Below, piece by piece: positions 1 to 11,370 of a stretch of 64,000 bases of DNA. The stretch is from Lophium mytilinum. Taxonomy: Eukaryota; Ascomycota; Dothideomycetes; Mytilinidiales; Mytilinidiaceae. Location of the stretch: assembly GCA_010093605.1 (NCBI GenBank), contig MU004191.1:613832-677831 (forward strand). The letters run 5' to 3'. Numbering within the stretch: position 1 is the first letter of the stretch; each line of letters starts with the position of its first letter. A program made the translations under genes and the position numbers. Under the pieces are notes generated by a model, which saw only the letters and a list, made by a program, of their open reading frames with translations, made no database searches and was not told where the DNA came from.

Positions 1-479
1 AAGACATCACATTGATATAGCCGCGTTGGTTTAACTATTTGCGTCTCTCTTCTCTACGTATCGCTCACGGAAACTATAGTCAGAGCGAGGGATTTTGCTG
101 CTTCGGACCCCAGAGATAAACATTCGCGGTTCTAGCTTTGATAGAGGCAAGAGTATACTCCGCTTGATTACTCTCTCGTAACAGGTTCACTATGCATCGC
201 TGCGAATGCAGTGTTGAAGTTGATAGCGAAGAAAGCCTCGCAAGGTGGCTAGGTTGAAGGTTTATCGTGTGATGGTGTGGTCGGTAATCGTGTCGAAACT
301 GAGGTGGCTAAATATTAGTGAAGTTGGCGTCGAGGTTTATGACTATGGGGTTGTGGCGACGACTCTTGTAGGGAACCATGGAACAATTGCAGACCATCTA
401 GCACAAGCCATCAACCGAATGCTTTACCAAACGGCGCCTTGCTGCGTGAAAACGTTGCATTTTCTTGTTTCGAGGAACT
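1..479. other. Intergenic, no gene seen
   Basis: Flank downstream of the minus-strand NLR gene. The only open frame (245-499, plus) is short, has poor codon usage and matches nothing I know. It probably contains the 3' UTR and terminator of the NLR gene. Confidence 0.5.
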
Positions 480-3400
480 CTAGCTCCTTTGCTCACTAGC
501 CAATAACATCGTGAACGTATCTTCAAGGAAACTGACTAGCTCAGCCAATGTCTTCCCATCTTCTGTGACCGTCCCTTCCTTAAGTCCATACCAGCAGGGT
601 CGAGGAGTCTCGTAGAACTCATGACTTTTGCAAAATTCCATATCGCCGTTGCTTTGCTGCCAGCTGCTGTAGCAATCAGCGCAAAGATCTGTGTCGATAC
701 AGTTTAAGCATCTGTATCTTGTGCCTCGCATGAACCCATCCAAAGACACACTGCAATTACTGCAGCGGTATGGCTGCACGACAATATTGTTCAACGCTAT
801 TCCTTGTTCGTCGAATATAGCAGCGTATTCGTAGTAGCTGCGCCCGCAGATAATGAGACTGGAAGACAAGGCGGCTCGGCCATAATGATGGCGCACCGTA
901 CAACAACCTCTCATACTCTTTAGAATATGCAAGATGGTTGAGTACAAAACTCGCTTATCACAATGGTCCACGTCGTAGGTCCTGACGGCCTCTAAGGATG
1001 GGGCTATCTCGTCACGTTGAAGCGCGCGACCGATAAAAGAATCATGTTTTGCCCAGTAATGCTAGGTTCAGGTTACTTGCTTGGCCAGACTGGTTGAGGA
1101 GGATACTTACAATTGTGAGACCTTTAGAGCTTACCATGTTGATGTAGCTTCCGTCTTCTTGGAGTAGCTTTTTGATAAGCTTTGAACTTGACCTGTACAA
1201 CGCCGCTACTTCGAGCACTGTGGAGACATTTGTACCTGAGCTGCGAACGCTCAAATCCGCACCTGAGTTTATCAGGAGTTGAAATACTTCTTCATTGTTG
1301 TACTGCAGAGCTCGAAAGATTGGTATACCCACACAATATGGTGAGGGTATTCCATCTACCAAGGCTCCATTTCTTAGGAGATGCTGCGCAGCGTTTCTGA
1401 ACCCGCGCGCTGCTGCAGTGCACATTGGACTGGGCGTAACGCGAGCATCGCAGTGCGTCAAAAGGCTTTGAAGGTTTATAGGGTCTTCCCTGGAAGTCGC
1501 GGCATACATATTAGCGGTCGTCCATCAATACTAAAGGAGGCAAAATCATGTAGGGGTACATTGTGGCCCTTCCTGGGTCAGATGCAGGAATAAACCGTGA
1601 CCGTTCGTCAGCAAAACATGTTGCTGAACTTCCACCCTCGCGCTTGCAAACTTAGGCTCGAATGTATTGAGGATATTGACAGTTCTCATGCCAATAGCTG
1701 CAAATAACATCAAGTCCATAGACCTGGGCGTGAGCCAGACACCGTGACACTAGATAATGGCAAAGACATATACAAGTGTGATGATCGTAACGGACCTTGC
1801 ATCTATCTTTTAATAGTACTCACCATTCGAGTTGAAAGCGAAGGAACAGGTCAGCAATGTCATCGCTAATTGTTCCAATATTTACTGTGCTGTAAAGATC
1901 ATAGTCTTGTTGCATCGTGCAGCCATTCCAATAACACATTAGGGAGCATTGAATGACCTGCTGCACAAACCAGGCACTTGTATAGTTGGCTGCGTATTGA
2001 GCCGGAGGCTTCGTGTAGTCAATGATTGAGACTAATTGGCGGTATTTAGTTTCATCAGTGGGAAAATGGGATTCTACCCAAGGGCGTCTCATATCAAAGT
2101 CCCTGAACCGGTCGATAGGTACACTTCTGGCATAGGAGAAGAGAGGATAATCTCCTTCGTTGAGTCTCTTATTGAGTAGACTTTGTAACTCCAAACCAAT
2201 CGTGGATACATATGTCAGTAGACACCCCATGACGTGTTGTTTGCTGGAGGCTTCCTGCAGGGCAAATCTGGCGATCTTATGTTTTTGCGTCGTGAGCCGG
2301 TTGCATAACAAGTACTCCTTGACAGAAAAATGAGCGAGGACGACGGTTCCATCCGCATCAACACGTAACAGGCTACCGCATAGAGCAAGGACTTCTTCGG
2401 TTTCTAGCAAACGCTCCTTGGCGTCGAAGCGGTCTTTCGCGGGATCAATGGCGATACTTTCAGCGAGCTCTTCTAAGCGCAAAGGACGTTCCGAGCCAAC
2501 TAGCCATTTGAACAGTCGGAGAATGTGCTCATAATCCCCTTCTTTGATGTTTTCCAAAATGCGGTCATAGGTTTCATTGAGTCCTTCCGGGAGCGTCTCG
2601 AGTGCAGTCTCTAACGCTCTCTGTGTCCTGATTTCTTGTAAAACGTCAAGCTGGCACTGTATCCAGCGATACATGCCATCGGCGCCGGAAACGAGATCTT
2701 TTACGAGATGCTCTCGAGCAGGAGCCGGAAGACGACGTAGTCTGGGTATCTTTGTGAGTTCATTGCGGACATGTATTTCCATAGAGGGCTCAACATGCCT
2801 CGGAAGCATGGCAAAGTGCGGCTCAACCAACAGAGCTTGCCGAATATCGTATTCAGGTCGGCTTGAAAGTAGTATCCGACATTGTCCTTTGTTCCATGCT
2901 AGCCGACGCAACTTCTCGATATTTCTCAAGAGAGTGCATCGATTGGGACATTCATCGATACCATCGATGATCAAATATGTTACTTCGAATGACTGAGTGG
3001 CGGTCTCTTCCAGAAGCCCGATAAAGGTTTCAACCTCTGGAAAATCCGTACAGCGTTGGTGATATCGATCTCTCACTGCAGATGGAACTCGATCCATTTG
3101 TTCGACCAGCTGCCGCACTAGGGATCCTATGACACTTGTGACATCCAGAGTAGGAGGGTTAGCAAAGTCGCAGTAGTGATAAGCTATGGCCTTTGGAACA
3201 GGTCCAACTGAACACGAAGCTTGCAAATTGTCGATGATAGCAGAGCTTGCAATGGTCAATTAGCACAGGTTGAGATGTGAAGGTGGGAAGTGACACTTAC
3301 ACCAAGACAGTCTTCCCGGCGCCGCTAGGACCATGCAGCCAGATGAGATTCCCGTCGTTCACCCAGTCCACGACAGCCTGTTCGTGTAGAAACCAATCAG

Positions 3401-4220
3401 AAGTTCCCGGTTGCCGCAATGATGTGATGGCTATCTGCTTTGCTTTTGGGCTGAGGGACGATAGCCATTCTAAAATTTTCCGTTTCTCCTTAGGTTTCTC
3501 GATCTTCTTTCGAAGCCGTTTGAGTGCATTCTCTTCGCCTTCGCCATAAAGGAGGGGCATGAAGATGTCGAATATTCCTAGCAGTGAGTACGCCTTATCT
3601 TCTTCGCGTGTCGTCTGGCGCTTTCTTGCCCAGGATAATCGCTTTTCGATATTGAAATCGCACAGAGGAGTACCTCGCAGGGCTGGTATGTCGATGCCTG
3701 TTATTTCGTGGATCTGTTGCTCTAAACTTGCCTTATCGCCTAGATACATGCCTTCTTGAGAGAAGAACTCGACTGAACGTGGTGCAAGAAGCTCTTGAAG
3801 GGTCCAACCCCGGGTAAACCACTTGCTTCTCGTGAATGTCGGTTCACGGGAGAACTCGTCATCCCTGACCAAACCACCCGTTGAAAGGTCAGACAAATAG
3901 ACGTAGCACCGTGTCGCCTCGTGATACCAGCGGAACATTGAGTTGATGGCTTCTGATAGCTCTGAGCTACTCGATTTGTCAATGCAGCACGTATCGACCC
4001 AGAACAGCTGCAGGCCATCATGCGCAGCTTGTTTTGCGCAAAATGTAAGCTTGCGATAGCCCGCCTTGCTCTTGCCTGTACTCTCTATCAAGTCTCTAAA
4101 GGTAATTTCTTCGTCATCCGCTCCCCAGATATGCGAGAGAATTGCATATTGCGGGATGTTCCTGCCAAAATACTCGACAAGGCTGAATTCGCCCTCATCT
4201 TTACATCGCAAAAGACGCAT
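480..4220 (-). CDS. HET-NACHT-ankyrin-ZZ STAND (NLR-like) protein
   Basis: Fungal NLR-type receptor, expected to act in allorecognition or immunity-like cell death. The start at 4220 opens a HET domain (residues about 20-200; ILSHIWG, FWVDTCCIDK, WFTRGWTLQELL). A NACHT NTPase follows, with Walker A GPSGAGKT split by an intron at 3300-3246 and Walker B YLIIDGIDEC. After an intron with donor at 1823, an exon near 1723 and exons to about 1110 read as degenerate ankyrin repeats. The last exon (about 1064-480) carries a ZZ-type zinc finger with Cys pairs CSNC, CLNC and CADC plus His. A donor-acceptor pair near 1107/1065 joins ankyrin to ZZ in phase. The junction between about 1580 and 1500 is not firmly resolved, so the exact ankyrin count and the total (about 1,100 residues) are approximate. 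The HET-NACHT architecture is known from HET-E/D; here the usual WD40 sensor is replaced by ankyrin plus ZZ. Confidence 0.85.
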
Positions 4221-4527
4221 GAGGAGAGTATTGTTGGAGGGCTCTTTTCAGGGATAACATAAGAATAGATGTAGACAAGACGCGCATAGAGTCGAGCACT
4301 TAAAGAAGTGAGACTGTTCTGGCTAGAAGAACGAGTTGGAGATAGCGGGGCAGAATGCCGTCACAGCCAGGCTGTAGTAGACCTTTTTAAGTCATCTTTC
4401 TGCACCTAGCGACCTACACGCATTACAGTATCTTGGTGTAGACCAACCTTAACGTGGCGCAACGATTTGAGCGAAAGGCAGGCAGACAAACTCGGCACAA
4501 CTCAAAGTGGAAGCCCACCGCAGCCTA
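4221..4527. other. 5' flank of NLR gene
   Basis: Upstream region of the minus-strand NLR gene up to the TIR element. No gene is seen, and the promoter presumably lies here. Confidence 0.4.
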
Positions 4528-5006
4528 TTTGTCGGGTGCGAAATAGCGTAGAATCCTTGGCGGACTTTTTCGAGCTCCGCATTATAAAATTCTATGTACT
4601 CGCTCCACAACACATTCTTCAGCACCGTGTGTAGTACTTGTATAGTATTTACCTAGGTATAAGAAGGTCTTTGCAGAAGTTTTAGGTTTTAAGATTTAGT
4701 TTTAGTTATTTTATTTAGGGTACAAGCCTGCAGGAGAAAATTAGACGCGACGAAGTTGCAAATGCGCTAGGTCGCGCTAATCTAGCGCATCTTGGCAGTT
4801 TTCTAGGCCAACTTCGCACTAGAATAACCCCTCTCCCTTTATATATTGGAGGCTGGAACTAAAGGGGCAAAGTTAACTATAAAGTAAGAATCTGCTGTAG
4901 AAGTTTTAAGACCGTAGCTTTTAATCTGTGTTAGAGCTCTTCGAAGACGTGATGCGGAGCTCGAAAAAGTTCGCCAAGGATTCTACGCTATTTCGCACCC
5001 GACAAA
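4528..5006. mobile_element. MITE-like non-autonomous TIR element
   Basis: A 55-bp terminal inverted repeat, left arm 4528-4582 and right arm 4952-5006, differs at one position that reads as C-to-T. The 369-bp interior is AT-rich, holds a small nested palindrome near 4759-4790 and has no coding capacity. No unambiguous target-site duplication is visible, so the superfamily cannot be set. Near-identical arms suggest a fairly recent insertion or conserved ends, and the single transition is compatible with RIP-type mutation. It lies between two HET-domain genes. Confidence 0.7.
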
Positions 5007-5413
5007 TTCTACCCTTTAGTTCTACTGCCCGACGTTTGCCCGCTGCGGTCGAGCACCGTCCGGAGAGGAATCAGGCTTGCCGAAATTGGTAGTTGGGCGT
5101 TTTGATAACGTACCAGAGCACCTCAAACGGTACTATACAGGCGTACACCAGCACTCAGAGGCAGGAAGTTTGGGATCAGAACCACGGCAGGCACTTTTTG
5201 TTCAATATACCTGGTAGACGACTTGGTCCAATATATTACTCCGCGGGGTTCTCAACGCTCAAAGTTAGCAGAGGGAGTCTCTAAGCATCCGAGTACTTAA
5301 GCGCGTACAGCTGCTGCAGAGGTTGCAATTCAGGTCATATCACGCCGTCAAGGTAACCATTCATTTCTTTTACCCTTGTAACCCTACAACATACATATCT
5401 AAACTTCTCTCAG
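5007..5413. other. Intergenic / 5' flank of HET gene
   Basis: No gene. It probably contains the promoter and 5' UTR of the HET gene beginning at 5414. Confidence 0.4.
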
Positions 5414-7785
5414 ATGGTATGCAAAATATGCTTCCACTTCTCCCATACCCGCATCGGGTCCTTCGCCTTTCCGAAACTCCAGCAATCTGCGTCATCAGGA
5501 TGTCCTTACTGTTCTCTACTCGTCCGTAGCCTGGATGCGTTGCTCCACCTCTCAGAGATCGAGAAAGTTCAAATCTCCAACAAACGCTCGGGAGAGTGGT
5601 GTCTTGCGGTCAATGTGACACTGCGCGCTGGATATCGTCCGAAGATTGGTCCCGTATTCGGGAAGATGTCGTCTGGGGCGCAGGAAGTCGTGCAGATATT
5701 TGCGCATGAAGGTATGAGATGCTGCTTTTTTAAATGAGAGAGATGCTACTCCCGTGATAGTCGGTCCAATGTAGCGAGTGTTGCCATGGAGAGGATTATA
5801 GCATTGATGCGACTTTTCGAGGAATCCTGAGTCTCCAAACTGACTCGATCATAGGCCACGGAAAGCCAGGAGACTGGGTCACAACTCTGTACAACGTGCC
5901 AGACCCATGTTCCGAAGCATCGTTCCAGTTCATATCAGAAAGCCTCCGCAGCTGTCAAGAAACGCACGACTGTTCAGAAATGAGCGGCCAGCTCCTTCCC
6001 CGGCGAGCCGTTGATGTCGGCACGCCATCAAGTCCAATCCGCGTCGTCGACTACAGCTCGGAACTCGGTCCCTATGTTGCCTTGAGCCACTGCTGGGGGG
6101 ATAACAAGCATGTTCGATTGACGTCGGACACCACCAGCTTCTTCCAAAACATACCCCTCGAGGTTTTGCCTGCGACTTTCAGCGACGCGATTGAGGTGAC
6201 GCGTAGGTTGAATTTAAATTATGTCTGGATTGACTCGCTCTGCATAATCCAGGACAGCGCAGAGGACTGGGAGATCGAGTGTGCCCGAATGGGTGACATA
6301 TACCAGAATGCCGAGTTGACCATTGCGGCGACGTCTTCGCCGAGCAGCAGCAGGTCGTTCTTAAGACCGCCTGAAAAGATGAAACAGCCAAGAGTGCAGG
6401 TTCCGTTTTGGAACAAAGATGGGAAAGAGTTCGCGCTACAGGCAGTAAGACCCCTCTCGTATCATTTCGATAACGTCGATTCGACAGAGGGATATCTGAA
6501 CAAGCGAGCTTGGTGTTTCCAGGAAGACATGCTCTCAAAACGACTTGTCAGCTACCAAAACATCGATATCAAATGGCGGTGTTCTGAGGGCCATATGTGC
6601 CAATGCGTAGGACCGAGTGTCAAGCGATCCGACTCAGCAACATCGGTTCGCACACTTCGCGACGAGCCGGAAGAGGAAAGTGTGAACACATGGCTGCAGG
6701 CTGTAAACGATTTCTCAGACCGAGATATAACTTTTGTTAGCGATCGACTGCCTGCACTCGCTGGTATTGCGACCGTATTTCACGAATCGTTTTCGTGGAC
6801 GTATGTTGCTGGACTTTGGAAAGAGTGGCTCCTTCATTGTTTGTGCTGGAAATCCGACTATAGAGACCCGATTCTACCGGATCGCCTTCAGCCATTAGCA
6901 CCCTCCTTCTCCTGGGCTTCGTCGCAATCCTCGGTCCTCTATGACCGTGCTGGCATGTATCTTGAACCGGTACAAGTGCCGACAAAGGTGCTCGCGGTCA
7001 GCAGCACTTTGAAGGGAGAGAAGAATCCGTTTGGAGAAGTGACTGGCGGGTATATTGAAGTGGAAGGGCCTTTGATAGAGGCGCGGCTTCGGTGTTCCGA
7101 CACTTCAAGTTATCATGACTATTTCGTGGATTGCGAGCCACTTGGGGAGTGGAAGTTCTGCCCCGATACGCATCTAGCAAGACGCACAGTAGGTGGGGTA
7201 GCAGTAGCAGCTCGGTGTTCCGTTGGCAAGGTAGAGAAGCTTGAGGATGTTCGAGTTTGGATATTGTGTCTTGCGCTCAATTTTAGTGACATCAACGATT
7301 ACACTATTGATGCCATTGCACTTCGTCCGCTCGAGGGTAACCTAGATCACTTCGAGAGAATCGGGTTCCTGGAAGACGGAGGACCACAATTCATTTTAGA
7401 TCACCAATGGTGGGTAGATCCCTCACAGAACTCGGCTCCTCCGGGAGACCTTGATTCCCCAAGACCCAACAATGCAGTCCAAGGAGATGAGGATACGTCA
7501 GATACATCAGAAGGATATGATTCACAGGCAGACGACAATGGGATCCAAGATGACAGCCAGTTATCACAAGAAGACGAAATTATCTCGGAGTTATCAGAAG
7601 GAAACTCCGCGGACGATGATAACGGTGATTTGTCAGAAGCAACAGAGGATGGAGATGTTCCGAAGAAGAGAGACCACTATCCACCTGGAAAGCCTCTCAC
7701 AATTGGGGGTAGGACCTATCATCCTTACAAGGCGTGGAAAATACTAACTTCGGACGTCGAACCACGTAGGATAAGGATAGTCTAG
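5414..7785 (+). CDS. HET-domain protein (heterokaryon incompatibility)
   Basis: Two exons, 5414-5711 and 5792-7785, with a phase-1 intron; about 763 residues. The N-terminus has Cys pairs (VCKIC, CPYC) typical of this HET subclass. The HET domain spans about residues 175-340 with RVVDY, YVALSHCWG, LPATFSDAI, YVWIDSLCIIQD and ECARMGDIYQNAELTIAA. The downstream AWCFQEDMLS motif is also usual. Residues about 600-730 form a Ser/Asp/Glu-rich, probably disordered tail. HET proteins trigger non-self growth arrest or cell death when paired with an incompatible partner. The adjacent NLR is the obvious candidate partner or paralogous locus, but that is inference. Confidence 0.88.
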
Positions 7786-7908
7786 TAAAAGGTGGACAGA
7801 AAGTAGATTAAGATCGAAAGTAATTCTAGAAGATGCTGATTTAATTGCAAGAGTTAAAAGAGGTCTCGAATTGTGTGAAGTGACGATATCGCCCATTTAA
7901 TGTTCTTC

Positions 7909-8522
7909 TTACACGTTTCTCCCTTTCAACCATACAGCAACCTCTTCAGCACTCTTATCCGGAGGAAAGACCGGATACCAAACCTTTACAATAGTCCCGC
8001 TCTGGATCGCTAGCGTAAGGCGTTTTACTAAAACACGGTCCTCCCATTCGAATGTCGGTAGTTTCAATGCGCCTACAAGCCGCGATTGGTCATCGGACAG
8101 CAGCTCAAAAGGCAAATGCAATCGCCCCTTCACTTCCACCTGATACGCAGTGTCTTGCGTTGAAAGACCGAATAGACTGTTCACGCCGAGTGCGCGCAAT
8201 TCCTCTTTCATGTCTCTAAAACCGCAGGCTTGCGGCGTGCAACCGCGGGCGCCTGGGATGGCGTTCCATTCTTCAGGCACCGTTTCGCCTCGTGCTCCCG
8301 TACGCGGGTAGCAGAAGACTATGGTGAGATCTGGAAGGGTGGAAAGGTCGACGGATTCGCCAGATGTCGCGATGAGGGGTAGAGAGGGGAGCTTGGTGTT
8401 GACGAGGTGGGCGCAAGCTCCATCGTCTTGCGGCACCGGCAGATCAGATGGAAAGGTGGTGTCTTTCTCGTGTTAGTAGCTGTATAGATACATGCTTTCA
8501 AGGAAACCCACTGACGGGCCAT
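7909..8522 (-). CDS. Peroxiredoxin-like protein (AhpC/TSA, BCP/PrxQ-like)
   Basis: A thioredoxin-fold peroxidase expected to reduce peroxides. The main exon is 8462-7909. A seven-nucleotide first exon (8522-8516), encoding Met-Ala and the first base of the next codon, joins it in phase across a GTCAGT...AAAG intron, giving 186 residues. FCYPRTG, then AIPGARGCTPQACGF, places the peroxidatic Cys in the T-P-x-x-C context, and FGLSTQ is the usual following strand motif. No second conserved resolving Cys is obvious apart from the Cys three residues before T-P. It is transcribed divergently from the AIF-like gene, with a shared intergenic region of about 220 bp. Confidence 0.85.
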
Positions 8523-8741
8523 TATTGTGACTTCAACTTTACCCTTACGCGTGGTTGAAGCAATACAAAGACCGAGAATGCCGACGTCATGGACCTCTCG
8601 GATGGTGACTGACGCGTGCTGGCGCGATGAGCGAATCGCAGGCCTTGCTTACTATTACACCCCACCATTCACTGAGCTCCCCTCTAGTTGGTGTTTCGCG
8701 ATCAGTCTACTTATCTCACCCGCTCCATACGTGCTCCTTCC
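8523..8741. promoter_or_regulatory. Bidirectional intergenic region, peroxiredoxin/AIF-like pair
   Basis: A 219-bp interval lies between the divergent starts at 8522 and 8742 and presumably holds both promoters and 5' UTRs. No specific operator can be named from sequence alone. Confidence 0.4.
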
Positions 8742-10654
8742 ATGTTCTCCCAGCGCCTTCTCCAATCCGCCCCTCGAAGACTCGCGCAGCTACAACACCA
8801 ATTCATTCAACGAGCAGCTTTCGTGACGAGCTCTAGAACTATGGCGCAGGAATACAAGCTCAAGGACGTCACGTCATTGGACCTGAAGAATGGTGACAAG
8901 AAAGAGGTAGAAGTTGAGGGTATTGAGGGTGGCAAGGTGCTGCTCGTGAAGGTCAAGGGTCAAGTTCATGCTACCAGTGCGAATTGCACGCATTTCGGAG
9001 CTCCGTTGAAGAATGGAATCCTCACTCCAGAAGGCAGATTGACTTGCGCGTGGCATGGCGGTACGCAGATCTCTCAAGCTGACTTTAGACACGGCCTGAC
9101 GATCATCTAGCTTGCTTCAGCGTCTCCACCGGAGACGTCGAGGATGCTCCCGCCCTAGACGGTCTGTCAAAGTATGACCTCGTTGAGAAGGATGGTGCTG
9201 TGTATGTCAAGAGCGACGAGGCTACAATCAAGGCGAACCGACGGGTGTTGAACATCAAGTGCTCTGCAAAGAGTGACGAGAAGGTCCTAGTGATAGGAGG
9301 GTAAATTACTCCACTATCTGTCAACTTCAGTAGCTCGAATACTAACGTCATCGATCAGAGGTAGCGGCACCATCGGAGCAGTCGAGGGTCTACGCGGTGG
9401 AGGCTTCACAGGACACATCACCGTCATATCAAAGGAGGGCTACAGGCCAATTGACAGAACCAAGCTCTCGAAAGCACTGCTAGCCGATGTCTCCAAAGCT
9501 GCCTGGCGATCCCCCGAATTCTATAAGGATGCGTCAATCGACATACTCGAGGACGAGGTGACGAAGGTAGACTTCTCGAGCAAGAAGGTCTCCACCACAT
9601 CTGGCAAATCATACGAATACACAAAGCTGGTGCTGGCTACAGGAGGACAACCAAACTGGCTGCCTCTACCAGGCTTAAAGGGTGACCTGAGCAACGTCTT
9701 CGTTCTCCGTGCTATCCCAGACACCCAAGGCATCGTAAAGGCCGTCGGCGACAACGGCAAGAAGATCGTAGTCGTTGGCAGCTCCTTCATCGGCATGGAA
9801 GTCGCCAACTGCCTCGCCAGCCAAAAGAACGACGTCACCGTAATCGGCATGGAATCAGGTATATACATACAAACCCTCCCCTATCTCACCTACTCTCGCT
9901 GACCCAATCCCCCACAGCACCCATGGAGCGCGTCATGGGCACCACAATCGGCAAAGTCTTCCAAGGTCTCCTGGAAAAGAACGGCGTGAAATTCTACATG
10001 AACGCCTCCGTCGAAAAAGCCACGCCCTCCTCCACCGACTCCTCCAAAGTCGGCGCCGTCCACCTCAAAGACGGCACAACCCTCGAAGCCGACCTCGTCA
10101 TCGAAGGCGTTGGCGTCAAGCCCGCTACCACCTTCCTCAAGGACGCCCCCGGTCTCACCCTCGAGAAAGACGGCTCCATCAAAACCGACGAATCCTTCGC
10201 TGTTGAGGGCTTGAAGGATGTGTATGCTATCGGCGACATCGCGACGTACCCCTACCATGGCCCTGGTGGTGACGGCAAGGCGACACGCATCGAGCATTGG
10301 AACGTCGCGCAGAACGCTGGCCGCAGTGTCGCGGCGGCCATCAACAATCCTAGCTCGAAGCCGAAAGCGTTTATCCCCGTCTTCTGGTCGGCTCTAGGAT
10401 CCCAGCTCAGGTATTGCGGGAACACGGTGGGCGGGTACGACGACGTGGTCATTCAAGGCGATACGGAAAAGCCAGCATTCGTTGCTTTCTACACGCAGGG
10501 GGAGACGGTGGTAGCGGTGGCGAGTATGGGTAAGGATCCGTATATGTCGCAGAGCGCGGAGTTGATGAGGCGGGGGAAGATGGCGGGCAAGAGCGAGCTT
10601 GAGGGAGGTCTGGACATCATGGGAATTGATGTCCCGGCCGAGATCAAGATCTGA
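8742..10654 (+). CDS. AIF-like Rieske/FAD pyridine nucleotide-disulfide oxidoreductase
   Basis: Four exons (8742-9060, 9111-9300, 9359-9858, 9918-10654) join in phase to 581 residues. The start MFSQRLLQSAPRR gives an Arg/Ser/Ala-rich presequence, so mitochondrial import is likely; MAQEYKL is a possible alternative start. Next comes a Rieske [2Fe-2S] domain (CTHFGAPL ... CAWHG, the first intron falling in the second ligand box). The FAD-binding Rossmann motif VIGGGSGTIGA, VLATGG and a second NAD(P)H motif VVVGSSFIGMEVA follow, then YAIGDIA. The order is that of AIFM3/AIFL-type proteins and fungal AIF homologues, which act in mitochondrial redox and in some systems cell death. It is a complete, ordinary-length member. 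Confidence 0.9.
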
Positions 10655-11370
10655 GATGCGGAAGGGATTAGATGGTGGCGTGGATGAAAAAGGCATGGAA
10701 CGATGAATTCATGAAGGAGAATGAAACCCAGAGGTCATTGAGGCAGGTAATCGCCCACATATGTATCAAAGTAATGAGATTTATGTCAGCACGGCTTTAC
10801 GGTATGTCAGGAGTGTTTGAAGACCCTCTAGTGGCCACCCCACCGCAACCATGTCACTGCGTCTCGATGAAGCAAAGGAGTCTAGCTGGTGGCGAGGAGA
10901 CTCATTGCAAGGTGGCTTCATTTCTCTCTCATTAGTTTGACGAGGGATTGATTTTCAACCTCATTCTTCAACACTGAGATCTGACGCTGTAAATCAAGCC
11001 CTAGACCTCCCCCAAGTCGCACCATCCAGGGGACCTTCAACTTCAATCCCATGGGCACATCATGACTACTCAATACCGAGTAGCCCCAAGTCCGTGGAAC
11101 GGAGACCCTCTCACGGGCAACACACAATGCCATAGCGCCATCGCGGTGGTAGATACACATCTATTCCCTACTCATCTACAACCCCTCCACCACCACAGTG
11201 ACCAGCACTAACCACAAATGCTCAGAAACATACCCGAAGCCCCAATTTCGCCCAAGGTATCCGCGCAGACCTCGCCAGCAAACGCCCCACACCAATATTA
11301 TAGAACCCCACACAATGACCTCGACGCCAACCCACGCCATGCATAAACAAGACCCCCCGCTAACGAAAGC
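10655..11370. other. Intergenic between convergent genes
   Basis: About 716 bp holding the 3' ends of the AIF-like gene and SEC1. No supported gene; frames at 10672-10935 and 10918-11160 look non-coding. Confidence 0.5.
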
